This document shows, one piece after another, positions 45,519 to 56,150 of a DNA stretch of 64,000 nucleotides. Within the stretch, counting starts at the first letter, position 1; each line of letters begins with the position of its first letter. The position numbers were made by a program, and so were the translations under genes. A model generated the notes under the pieces. That model searched no databases and was not told the DNA's origin. It saw only the letters and a list, made by a program, of their open reading frames with translations. Source of the stretch: Adiantum capillus-veneris (taxonomy: Eukaryota > Streptophyta > Polypodiopsida > Polypodiales > Pteridaceae); contig CM043947.1 in the NCBI GenBank assembly GCA_014529385.2, forward strand, positions 124,204,891 to 124,268,890, written 5' to 3'.

Positions 45519-46713
45519 TGTCAGAATGTGTGCGGTCTAGCTGGGAAGGTGCAGAACCTCTGGCTGTGTGAGTTCGTGATGAGAGTCACAAACACTTTGT
45601 GAGAAAGAATTTGTGGATAATCACCAACCCTCTTTCTAAGCGTGACAAAAAATCTAAGAGCGTTTGTGACAGCAAAGTCACAAACCCTCTTTCCTATCAT
45701 GCTTGGAAATTGCTTGTTTTCATAGTCGAGATTATGATGAGAGGATCACCAAACCACATTCAATTTCACTTAAAAAGACCATTTAAAAACACCAAAGTTT
45801 CAGCCATGAAACGTCAATGCTCATACAAGAACAAATCTCAATCAAAACCCAAACCTCTTTCATGGTATCATGTAGCTTCGCCCCCAATTACATAGTCGTA
45901 ACATCAAACAGTTAAAAGGAATGCTCAAGCTTCCACCTTCATGGCGACCATTTTCTGATTTTTCTGAGATTTAAGAGATTTGGAAGTGAAGCCCACACAC
46001 CATTTTGATAAGGGGAAACCCTGATTCACTCCCTCACTAGCTCAGATACAAGATTTTGAAGAGGCGAGACTGCCTTACACATAGATTGAGCAACCATGGA
46101 AGCAATTACACAGTAGTGAAAAATTGTAGGTTTTTCCTGTAAAAAGCCCCCTTCTCTCTCTTCCCCATAGAATTATGAGCTGATGTGTCAATTTTGGGGC
46201 CATTTTGCCACTTAAGACCGAAACTCGGTCATTTTCAGCTCATTTTTTACCCAAAAAAATGTCATTTTTTAATGCAAAAAAACCCAAACGGAGTCAGGAA
46301 AATCCCTAAATTTGTGGGATCACTCACATAAGCATAAAAAGCATAGATAAGCATCATTTTTCATCAATATACCATTTTGGGTCACTTTCCATGCAATTCT
46401 GCAACGGCGCCTGTTAGTTGCTATTTTTGACAGTTTTTTCCCGCATCAGTCTTTGTAGGCGAGATGAGTGTGCCACCATGAAACACTTGGACTATGTACA
46501 TTTTCAAACCAAATTAGGCATCTTATCAAGTGAAAAAGCACGCAAATGAGCCACATCCAGGGCCACGACTCCCCGGATAGGTATGTACATGATAGCGACC
46601 GCAGTAGCCACTTTAGCATATGTACATTATTGTTTTTCTTTCTATGCATCAAGAAGTGTCAAAAGTGAGGTGAATGTTTTTATTTCACACTATGTACTTG
46701 CCACGGTACGACA
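45519..46713 (-). repeat. TE8 5' LTR
   Basis: 1195 bp, TGTCAG...ACGACA; it matches 38246-39448 except for scattered substitutions and small indels. Confidence 0.9.
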
Positions 46714-47259
46714 GCGTAAGCTCTCAATTTCCTTTTTCCTAGCTGCAATGATATATCGCTCAACCTCTTGCACTTCGGCAAGGCTTCTACAATCAGGTAA
46801 TATAACCTCGGAGGAAAATAGCTCTGAAGAGTCAGGGGGTGCAGTGAATGGAGTATTCACGTGCACACTCTCTAAGAGCATAGGGTCTACGTTGGTCATG
46901 AATGGCGAATTTACTTCCCCACCCCCCTCATTTACATCATTAGCTCCATGTTCGGAGCGAGTTTCCTTCAAGCAGCTAAGCACACTCGGCCCGAACTGTG
47001 GACCCATGGCATGCATTTCTTGGCTTGAGCTATCGGGATTAGGCATTGGGAAGCCCTCCATGACGTTGTAGTCAGAGGAAGAGTCACTAGCCTCTATGTT
47101 TGGGTCTTGGTTTGTATTACCTTGGGTCCCCGCTGAGGGCCCGGAACCTAAGGTAGGTGGATATTGAGAACTCGCGTAAGTCGAAATGCTCTCTAGTTTC
47201 TCGGCCTCTAGCACACGACCAGAGCATAGATGCATGTGCCTTTGGCACCCTATAAGCAT
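46714..47259 (-). pseudogene. TE6 gag N-terminus
   Basis: An open frame from the start at 47259, rich in Ser, Pro and acidic residues (NTNQDPNIEASDSSSDYN), ending in a helix-like charged stretch (VQEVERYIIAARKKEIESLR). It is cut by TE8. The phase continues on the far side of TE8 at 38245 with more charged residues, though stops follow. Confidence 0.6.
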
Positions 47260-47979
47260 CGGCGAATAACCTCGAAGGTTAATGGCTTACTTTTTTAGGC
47301 GTCCGTTTTCACTCGTTTTTTAATGTTTTTTAATGATGGACTTTTTTATTAGAGCGTGTGATAGCTCGAAACAAGTGTATCGCTTAGGGGGTCGTGGTGT
47401 GCTTTACAGCACAATGTTCGGTTACCCGAAGCTCCATTGGTCCTCAAAAAGGTTGATTTTTACCTACGCGTAAGGCTAAAATACGTAAGTTTAAAGGGGG
47501 ACTGAGGCCTGAGCCTGAGCGTGGGCTTGGTCTTGGGTCTGGGGGATATTCTCAATCCCGGTCCTACCTTTTTTTTTTTGGGATAAGGTCACCGCGGCCA
47601 CGCTGTGTGCACGAGCACACACACACACCTAACCTACCTACTTACAACTAATACAACTACTGTTACACACTAACACACTACTACAACAACTCGTTAGCTA
47701 ACATAACTACTTACTGTACTTTACACAGAACTAACATGATGAATCTACTACCTTAATCCTAACACCTTATCTCAGAGAAAACACAGTACCTGTCAACACT
47801 TCATTAACAAAAAAAACACAGTACCTTTGACAAAACAATACACAACAGCAAAACAAACTCCTTCTCAACACACACACCTTCCTTCTCTACCTTTCCTACA
47901 ATTCAAAATGCACCACAAAGTAGCATAGAGTGCTACTCAAGCTTAATGCAAGGCATTTCACCGGTAGCTGTGCCAAAAA
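47260..47979 (-). other. TE6 leader and candidate primer-binding site
   Basis: Untranslated leader between the 5' LTR and gag, CA- and TA-rich at 47610-47800. On - TGGCACAGCTACCGGTGA (47975-47958) lies four bases from the LTR and is the likely primer site. The tRNA is not identified. Confidence 0.5.
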
Positions 47980-48537
47980 TGTGCGCATTTGTCGCACGTG
48001 TCAATGCAAGGGACTTGCCGATACACTGTGTGCAAGCCACAAATGGCTCCAATCATTGGCTCCAATCACACAACTAGACTGATCTAGCAAGCTCAAGAGA
48101 GCAAGGGTGTGTCACTCACCGCCCTACACTTGCCTTCGTGGAGGATTCCTCGCCGCGAAGAAGAAGGATCTATCGCCGCTGCGCCGCGCTCAATCGCTTC
48201 ACCGCCGCCATGCCATCGTCACAATGCTCGATCACACACATACTCTCTCTCTCTCTCTCTCTCAAGCATACACACACACAAGGAGATGAAGAAGAAGAAG
48301 ATGGAGATGGAGCAAGAGCACTCTTCAATTGCACAAATGAAAGAATAAATGATTTTTAGGTTTAGGTGACTTTTATGTGAGCTCGCCCGATTCACACTTG
48401 GACGCCTATACTTAGCCAACTAACCCTTGAATGTTCCTATTAGAGTGCGCCTCTCATCGGCGATCACTCTTACCCTTTTCCTATTGGACTGACAAGCTTG
48501 GCCCATGACTACTAGAAGTGGACGCTAGTGGTTAACA
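47980..48537 (-). repeat. TE6 5' LTR
   Basis: 558 bp, matching 22109-22705. The CT and CA runs are short here (about 48241-48282), and one ATTGGCTCCAATCA unit near 48045 is duplicated. Confidence 0.92.
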
Positions 48538-48542
48538 TTTGA

Positions 48543-49452
48543 TGATATGGTAGTAGCCCATGTGCAAGAAGAGCAGGAAACAAAGCAAGCCGATGTGCAA
48601 GATGAAGACAAAATGGAGCGGTCCGGGCCTACAGTTGATGATATGTAGGTAAAGGTGGTGTGTGGTGCCATGCTAGTGCACATGCTGATCAAAGTGGCGG
48701 TGGAATGTGCCATGGTGGAGCAACAGGTGCAAAACTTTGCCAGAAGAGATAGAGCAATCGTGCCTATGAAGGAAGTCGAGGTTGATGCAGTAGGGAGCGA
48801 GTTTCTCTCTTCCTTGGCGGAGCATGATGCAACGGTAGAAGAGGTGATTGAAGAGAAGATGATTGAAACTGAAGAGAAGATGATTGAAACTGAAGAGCAG
48901 ATGTTGTTGATTGACCTTGAAGGGCCAGTTGATGAGGAAGGGCTTGATGATGCTAGAATCAAGTGTGTGGCCAAAGAGGAGGCTATGTTGCCAAAGATGG
49001 TGGAGATTCCGATGCAACAGATATGGCCAGTGGTGGATAAAGGAGAATCCCACGCAGTGGCTTTGCTTCCATTGAAGGCATGTAAGCTATGGTTGATGAA
49101 TATGATGGTAGATACATCTATGCGGTGGTTGGTTCAGCAGGTGCAGGGGTCTATGGTTGAGGCGTCCACTTTATTTGGTTGGGAGGGAGGGTCAAACATG
49201 TGTTTGAGCTTGGTGTCAAGTACGTGTTTTTTGGATGGTGATATGCTTGATGTTGCTTGGTATGGAGTAGATAGTTTGCATAGGAATGCATGGAGAGTTG
49301 AAGCCAAGCTATGGGAAGCCTGCATACATGATGGTATATGTGCTACGGTACGACACTATGTCGAGGTGTTACAGATGGGTGGAAGATGCCAAAGGCATGT
49401 GTTTGATCCAGGTGGAAGCTATGTGATGCAGGGGGTGGGGAAACCCACTTGA
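48543..49452 (+). pseudogene. TE4 acidic reading frame, second part
   Basis: It continues the phase broken at 22108, passes a TAG at about 48646, and is then open from 48655 to 49452. It includes a tandem repeat EEKMIETEEKMIETEE, several Cys/Trp-containing words near the end (KLWEACIHDGICATVR) and no known domain. It stops about 150 bases before the 3' LTR, so it occupies the place of pol in a normal element. Confidence 0.5.
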
Positions 49453-49605
49453 AGGTTTGGAAGTAGGCAGAATAAGACTATGTACATATGGTTTTGGTTT
49501 TCTCCTAATGTGTGCCAGGTTTTGCAGCTAGGAATGGAATAAAGATCTTTTTTGGTTGAGCATAAATGCTCAACTATTGGGTGGGCAATGATGGTAAAGC
49601 CAAAG

Positions 49606-51606
49606 TGTGTCGACCATAGAAGATGGCATGGGCATGTATGTGCAGGCTAGCAGGAGCATGGCAAAGGGTTAGAGCAGCTAGGAAGATCATGAGCATCGGA
49701 TATGTATAGCTGATGCAGTTTATAGGCCAAGGAAGGCTCCACAAGGGGCCAAATTTGGGAGCAAGTGAAGGAGGTGCAAGGTGCAACCTTTGGGTCTAGA
49801 AATGTGGAGCTAGAGTTGCTAAAGGAGCAGGTCCAAATGGTTCATCAAACCGAGCTATGGAGCCCAAGATATTGGAGTTTGAAGGTGCAGTGCATTGCAG
49901 ATTCTTGCCGGATAGGGCAGCTGGGGACAAGTGGCCCAAGTGGATGTCAGTGTATGGGCGTGTAGTGCTCGATTTATGGAGCCTACCTATCTTTCAGATT
50001 ACAGATCAGAGTTCGGGATAGCAAGATATGATCAATTGAAGTTTTGCCGGGGGCTAGGTTGGTGCCCACCTTACCACATGGGAAGTCGTGCCATCTATTT
50101 TTTTTTGGGTTGCAACAGAGTTTGAGAAGGTGCTATGTGATGTGTGGAGATAGTAGGGGTTGATTGCATGTCAAACGGAGCAAGTTACAACAGCCGAAGA
50201 GTTGGGTGTATTCGCCCGAAATTGGCCACATATGATTTTCTCAATTTTTGCGGCCTTGGTTCGAGGTCCCGGGGAGTCTTGAAGTGCGACAAGGTTGGAT
50301 GAGAAAGGAGTCAGTTGAGTGAGCTTGCAGCTCGGCAATCGGTTCACCGAGTGACAATTGGCAGGCAATGCAAGTTGGGAAGCAGGAAGGGATTTTTTTA
50401 AAGCTTTTAGGCCGGGGGTTTTCTATAAAAGTTGAAAATTTTCAAGGCTTGTTGGGTCAGTGGCTGCCACATGGCAAGGGAATAATCCCATATGCAATGG
50501 ATTGTGGTTGGTCGGTGGGGTATTTTAGAAGGGCCGTGAGCCTCTTTGAAAGTGTGCAAAGGGGAATGCCCTTGGAGCTCAATGGCCAAGGCGATGGCGG
50601 GCCTGTAGATGCGTCGTCCGTGCTGTTGTTGATGACGTAGGGGCGCGAGGCCTGGTGGTTTTGGTTGGCATAGGCGGAGATGACGCCCTGCACCGATGGC
50701 GTGCTGGCTGTGGAGGACTGGCGACGACAGTGATGATGTGGCAGCCTGGCTAGGGGTGGATTCCCATGCCCGCTGGGGCCAAAAATTTTGAAGGCAAGGG
50801 TGACCCCTCCACTAGCGATATCGCTAGCACCTAGGGGAGGGTCGCACGGCAGTCTGTGGAGACCAAGGTGGAGAGAGAAAGAGTTCAAAGAGGCCAAGTG
50901 CAAGGGATGAGCAGACGGCCGAGTCGGGCGGACAGAAGTGTGCACCATGCAAGAGTTGCCAAAAATGGAATGTGCCAAATGCTAGCAATGCAAAGATAAC
51001 TCTAAATGAAGTTGATAGAGAACTGCAAGAGCTAAAGGAGGTCTCATTTTTTCTTTTTTTGGATCTCCTAGACACCCCTATAAAAAGATGTACACGTTAA
51101 TCTTTTGGGGATTTTTCCCTTAGGTCTTTTCTGGGGAGCCATTGGGGCTCTTTTTGGCCAGTGTGGGCTCTTTGCCATGATGCTTTTGTGCCAAGGCTTT
51201 TGAGCCATTGTCTTTTTGCCTAGGTTCGTGCCAGCAGAGTGTTGATTGTACATGGTTGTGTATGCAAGAAGGCTATTCACTGATGTCTCTGGGCGCCATT
51301 CGCCCTTCTCTTCTCTGCTTGTGTGTGTGTGGTTTCAGCGTGTGTGCTCCCCCGAGGCTTGTCATGCAAAGGGAGATAGAGAGGCTGTTTCCGTGCGGAA
51401 GGCTGTGAATTGAGCAAAGCAGAGTGACTGGGTTTGTTTGGTGCATTGCCAGGCGTGTGTGTGTATGGTCGTGTGCAAGCGATGGTTTGCTTGCGGGTAG
51501 TGTCGAGTTTTGAAGTTGAACTCTAGTGGATTGGGGTACTGTGTATACCCTGGGCTATAGTGAGGCATTGTGTTGTGCGCTGGGTGTGTTCCCCTTTCCC
51601 CCTCTC
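49606..51606 (+). repeat. TE4 3' LTR (uninterrupted)
   Basis: About 2.0 kb beginning TGTGTCGACCAT. It pairs with 13361-13458 plus 19022-20926 and contains the empty target site of TE5 near 49735-49750. A purine-rich AATGATGGTAAAGCCAAAG precedes it. Confidence 0.85.
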
Positions 51607-51955
51607 CAACGTCAACACTCAACGCCCTGGTTCTGTCACCGAAGTAATCCATCACACCATGGTTTCTTCACGCATCAATTTCCAACAAGGGGCTAGACGG
51701 AATGGCAATCCCATGGAAAACAAAGACAAAAATGATGCAAAGGGAAAAATCAATGCCCAAAATTCCTTCCAAGATACTTACAATAACAACAACAACAACA
51801 ACAATAGGTCCAAGGAGAAGGGAGTTTACAAAGGCAAAAACAAACTCTCTCCTGAAGAGCTTGAAGCTTTTCGCAAGGAGCATGAGTGTTTTAAGTGTGG
51901 GGAGCAAGGACATGGCTATCGTTCTTGCCCCAAGAAAAATGCTCGCCATGAGCTA
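51607..51955 (+). pseudogene. TE3 gag end with zinc knuckle
   Basis: The frame carries on from gag at 13360. It has a poly-Asn run coded by AAC repeats (51779-51806), a basic stretch, KLSPEELEAFRKEHE and CFKCGEQGHGYRSC, a perfect CX2CX4HX4C. Directly after the knuckle the sequence jumps to the RT thumb, so protease and most of RT are deleted. Confidence 0.8.
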
Positions 51956-52253
51956 AGAAGCTTTCTTGGTATGTGCATACTATAGACGCTTCATAGCAAA
52001 ATTTTCTCAAATAGCAGGACCACTACATGACTTAAATAAGAAGAACGTTAAGTATTTATGGACTGCTAAGGAGCAAAATGATTTGGACAAGCTCAAAGAG
52101 AAGCTTACCTCCCAACTAGTCCTCATGCTTCCGGATCTCTCAAAGCCATTTGAGGTCCAATCTGATGCTTGTGGTGATTGCCTTGAATCAGTTTTACTTC
52201 AAGAAGGGCATGCCATAGTATATGAGAGCCGAAGGCTTAATACAGATGAGCGT
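51956..52253 (+). pseudogene. TE3 end of RT and start of RNase H
   Basis: YYRRFIAKFSQIAGPLHDL is the gypsy RT-RNase H connection, followed by FEVQSDACGDCLESVLLQ (first RNase H block). A 1-nt shift sits at about 51977. The gene is cut at 52253 by TE9 and resumes at 60594. Confidence 0.82.
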
Positions 52254-53164
52254 TGTCGAGAAATTTGCGGTCTTGCCAGGAAAGCACCGGGCTTATGGCT
52301 GTGAGAGTTTGTGAGAGAACTCGACAAAAACTATATGAAGGAGTTAAACCATAGATGCCATGAAGACTAGGGTTTGGACGCACAAAGAAAGAACACAAAA
52401 GAAAATGTCAAAATAACACAAAGATGAAAACATCAAGGCTATGGTCATATCGTATCATGGGTAATATGAAAGGGTTAACAAATGAGTCAATGGCATTCAA
52501 TCTTGGCTGACCAAATAGGCTACGAATTGTTCTTTGGAATTGTAGTTTTGTGCTTACCATAATATATATATTTTGTCTAGTGATTGGGATTAATTGTGTG
52601 TACAAATCCTCTTGGTTCATTGCAAGATAACTACGCTTACGTCAAAAGAAAAGTTATAGTCTATGAGAGGTAGTATGATGGGATCCGGTGATAGAAGTAT
52701 TTCATTGAGCCTTTCTGGGCCAAAGAGAAACACTATACGTTGTTGAAAGTGTATTTTACGGCTAATCCATACGTTAATTCTAATAGATCGTATAGAGTAA
52801 AAGAGATAGAAATTATCATCATGTGGGTTATTCATTTAGGATAGTATGTGAGAAATGTAGATATGAGAGAAGAGATGAGAAGTTTCCCTCCCAAGCCCTA
52901 TTCTTGCCCGTAGGCAATAAGGATACTGTGGGGAGAGATGTACCTGTAGCAAGGAGAACCTAAAATTTGTAGAGAGGATGAATTACTAAGAGTGAAAGAG
53001 ATAGATTTGGTTAAAGAGATGAGATTAGATATATATATATATATATGTTGGATTAGAGATGAAAAAGAAAACAACAAGAAATCAAGAAAACATCAATGTA
53101 GAACACATCTTACTTGACAAACCCTTCGACACCATTATTGATGGAGAGAGAAGAAGAGTGGAGA
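52254..53164 (-). repeat. TE9 3' LTR, truncated
   Basis: 911 bp matching 58555-59512; identity stops abruptly after GAAGAGTGGAGA. It lacks about 50 bases present near 58680 in the other LTR. Confidence 0.9.
52408..52835 (-). other. Pair of related small ORFs within the TE9 LTR
   Basis: On - a 72-codon frame (52835-52617) and a 70-codon frame (52620-52408) overlap by ATGA. Their last 46 residues align without gaps at about 45 percent identity: shared words are K-x2-FQ, LFG-x2-RLN, P-x-ILP-x-I-x-Y and S-x-DV. The same pair is present in the other LTR at 59182-58755. They derive from a tandem duplication of about 209 bp; whether they are translated is unknown. Confidence 0.4.
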
Positions 53165-56144
53165 TGTAGCCAGTTACTGAGCTATGTGTTGTACGATCAG
53201 CCCATAAAGCATATGGTAACAATTTTGGCCACTCACCAACTCTTCCTTCGCAAGCCTTGGCCAAAGCTTTGATGATAGGAGGATGCCCTCTTTCACTCTT
53301 TCCATTGCCTTCAGGGTTGTAAGCTGTAGTAAGAGAAAGCTTGATCCCTAATCTAGAAAAGAACCCCCTTGCTTCTTCGGCATCCAGTTCACCTCGATCT
53401 GCAGTGATTTTTCCCACACAACCATAACAACAAATCACCTCATCAAGAAGGAATTTGTACACAGCTTCTGTGGTCTTAGATCTTAATGCTCTTCCTTCAA
53501 CCTGGTTAGTTAGGTCCTCTCGTGCAAGAACCAAGTATCTCATCTGCCAGAGTCCTAAAGGCATCGTGACTAGATCCACGACCCATTTATAGTGCATGGC
53601 TAGTGGATATGTAGGGTGCAATCCATCACGATGTCGAACATTTGAATACATTTGACAAGTTACACATGACTCTACAAACTGAGATACATCTTTATACATA
53701 CCCTTCCACCAGTATTTTTCTTTCAACTTGGAGAAGGTTGCCCACACACCCCTGTGTCCAGCCCATAGACTCTCATGAAACTCTTGCATGAGCTTTACTT
53801 GAGTCTCTTTTTTACATATAACCCATTGTGGTGTAACACCCTTTTGTTTAGGATGCTTCCACAAGTAACCATCCCTTAAAAAGTACCCATATGCTTTCCT
53901 GCGTATCCTCTTGAATTCTTGTTCAGACCAATCATCTTGTTTTGTTAGAGTACTCAAGTACCTTCCAATAGAAAGCCAATCACCTTCATAAAGATCTTTC
54001 AAGAACAATTCAAGTGAATTAGTCATGCAGACATTGTTACCTTTGACATGAGAGATAGAATAGAATTTTGTGCCTACATCATCTCCCTCATCAATCATTT
54101 GTGACTCATCTTCATACCTTGCCCTTGATAGCATATCTGCCACTGTATTGTCTTTACTTGCAATGTGCTTAAACTCGGGATTTAAGGACTTAATGTAGGC
54201 AATCCACCGCAGCATAGCAATGTCTGGTGTTGAGCAGCTTGTAATCATCCCAAGAAGTGGTAGACAATCTGTTTCTACAACCACACATGCACCAATTAGG
54301 TACTTTTTCCCACTTTTCAAGGCTGTAACCATACCCCATAACTCTCTCTTTATCTGTGGATAGTTTCTTTGACGAGCACTTAGTACCTTTGCTCCAAATC
54401 TTACCACATACATGTGTCCTTCTTTGTCATCTTGCCCTATTGCCCATCCAATCCCTGTAGGACTGGTATCTACTGTCACAATCACTGTCCTTTGACACTC
54501 ATAGTCTACATTTCTCAAAGTCGTTGCTGACTGGAGTAACTCCTTTAGCTTTTTCATGGATTTTACATGTGCTTCTGTCCATTTAAACTTTTGATTCTTT
54601 CTAAGCAGCTGATAAAGAGGATCAGCTACATGTGCATAATATGGAATCCAAATAACATAGAAGACACATGCTCCCAGAAACCTTCTAACCTCAGTGATGC
54701 TAGTGCATGTTTCTTTCATTCTTTGGATGGCATCTACCTTTGATGAACAAGGTTTCCTACCATATGGACCGCACATGTGCCCCACAATGAGCACTTCTTT
54801 GACACCAAACATAGACTTTTTCCTTGACAATGTAAGATTCACTTCTTCCAACCTAGACAAAATTTTATCACAATCATTTATGTGATTTACCACAAACCTG
54901 CGACATCCCTTGAGATCCAAAGCTTCATCTTTGTCACTTTCTTCACATCCTTTGATAGGCAAATCATCAATGAAAGGCATTGTGATTTGAGGAATAAAGT
55001 CACGTAAGACCTTATTCATCCCATTCATCATATGTGCAACCGAGTTGGTTGCTCCCTGTGGCAAGGTACACATCCTTACCAAACCCAAAGGTGTCCTCAT
55101 GGTTGTCAAGTCTCTGCTTTTGATTGCAAGCTGAAATTGATCATACCCTGAGTAGAGATCCCCCATTGAGTAGATTGCCCTCCCTGCAAACGCCTCTGCA
55201 AATTCATCCACAATTGGACCTGTACCTACATTTCTAATTGACACCTTGTTCACTGGTTGCATATCTTGGATGAAGCGTAGAGAACCATTCTTCTTTGGAA
55301 CTGTGAACCACCTGTTTGAGTATGGAGCACAAGAAGGCTCCAAGATTCCCATTTTGATTTTCTCATTCAGTAGCTCTACTAACTTTGGCAAATGAGCCTT
55401 TGGAACCGGAATAGGCCGCAGATTCCAAGGCACATGAGGTATTGTGAAAATTACCATAGGAGCTACAATATAAGGATCAACACATCCTATCTCATGTGGC
55501 TCAAATGCAAAAGCCTTACCATGCTTTGAAAGCATTTCTTTGAAGCACTTTGTCTCCTCCTGTGTTAGAAACTCCTCGCAACGAATCTGCAACTCTTGAA
55601 AAGACTCCTTTGTGAAGGTATGCCCGATCTTTTTAGGATTCCGCAAACTTGGTTGTAAAGAAGCATGTTCAATCTTTTCCCTGTTGTTGGGTGGTAAGTG
55701 TGAAGCTACTGGTTTCACCTTCTTTGCTACACTCTTGTATTTAGTTTCAACATGGACTTCTGTGCCAACTGTTTGGCTTTCTTTAAAGGCTTCTATTACT
55801 TGATACATTTCCATAGAGCAAACTTCCACAAATTCATTTTCAAGATGCAAACTAGACCTCATTATAGCATCAAGCTCACCCATAGTATCTACAAAAGAAA
55901 CTTGTTCACACAAACCCAAAACATTTTCAGTAGGCTTTAGCAACCCACTCTTTTTCATGCCTATTTGTACATTATGCACATATTGCTTCTCATATCTCTT
56001 CAAATCTTCAAGTTTTGTAAAACATACTGATCCATTCCTTGTTACCAAGGAGCTCATCGAGAAAGTTTCACCTATTTTTGGATCAGGCGAGACCCTTTTT
56101 CTTTCTGTACCACTGCAATCCCGCTTTACAATGGTACTTGGCCA
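53165..56144 (-). CDS. TE9 pol: RT, RNase H and integrase (C-terminus deleted)
   Basis: The phase is open from about 56159 down to 53165 (first ATG at 56057), then into LTR sequence to a stop at 53082. RT shows RWFTVPKKNGSLRF, SMGDLYSGYDQFQLA and the active site PFIDDLPIKGC (Asp pair near 54968-54963). RNase H shows VTVDTSPTGIGWAIG, VVVETDCLPLLGM and NTVADMLSRARY. Integrase has HESLWAGHRG with CVTCQMYS, then KWVVDLVTMPLG, TADRGELDAEEA and NPEGNGKSERGH. It breaks off after ALWADRTTHSSVTGY, where the LTR fusion begins. Pol is probably made by -1 frameshifting from gag. Confidence 0.9.
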
Positions 56145-56150
56145 AAACCC
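56107..56150 (-). promoter_or_regulatory. Candidate -1 ribosomal frameshift signal at the TE9 gag/pol junction
   Basis: On - the heptamer GGGTTTT (56150-56144) sits in the gag phase as G-GGT-TTT. A 6-nt spacer GGCCAA follows, then stem GTACCATTG (56137-56129), a 13-nt loop (56128-56116) and CAGTGGTAC (56115-56107). The stem has nine pairs, one of them G-U. The gag stop TAA opens the loop. A -1 slip gives TGG-CCA-AGT and reads straight into pol. The frames overlap by only 34 bases. Confidence 0.6.

Larger units (their letters stand above)
38246..46713 (-). mobile_element. TE8: Ty3/gypsy element, decayed relative of TE9
   Basis: LTRs are 38246-39448 and 45519-46713. Gag, protease, RT, RNase H and integrase are read on - and match TE9 domain by domain. 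The flanks are GCAT (38242-38245) and GCGT (46714-46717), a 4-bp duplication with one transition; with it the interrupted TE6 gag reads on in phase. Many frameshifts and stops break the coding regions, so this copy is inactive. Confidence 0.9.
22109..48537 (-). mobile_element. TE6: Ty3/gypsy element with an extra 3' frame, carrying TE7 and TE8
   Basis: LTRs are 22109-22705 and 47980-48537 (TGTGC...TTAACA), flanked by a perfect TTTGA duplication (22104-22108 and 48538-48542). On - the order is gag, protease, linker frame, RT, RNase H, integrase, accessory frame, polypurine tract. TE8 and TE7 interrupt gag; without them the element is about 13.2 kb. There is no chromodomain, and the ADHLSR end of RNase H and integrase words recall Athila/Tat-type elements, an inference I could not test. 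Confidence 0.92.
13361..51606 (+). mobile_element. TE4: non-autonomous LTR element with 2-kb LTRs
   Basis: The LTRs are 13361-20926 (2.0 kb after removing TE5) and 49606-51606 (2.0 kb), both beginning TGTGTCGACCAT. The internal region is only about 2.2 kb once TE6 is removed. It holds a gag-like remnant and an acidic reading frame but no protease, RT or integrase. The flanks are CAAAG (13356-13360) and CAACG (51607-51611), a 5-bp duplication with one mismatch that puts TE3 gag back in phase. With this duplication the LTR ends in TC; if it ends in CA at 51608 the duplication is lost. It probably needs enzymes from another element. Confidence 0.75.
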
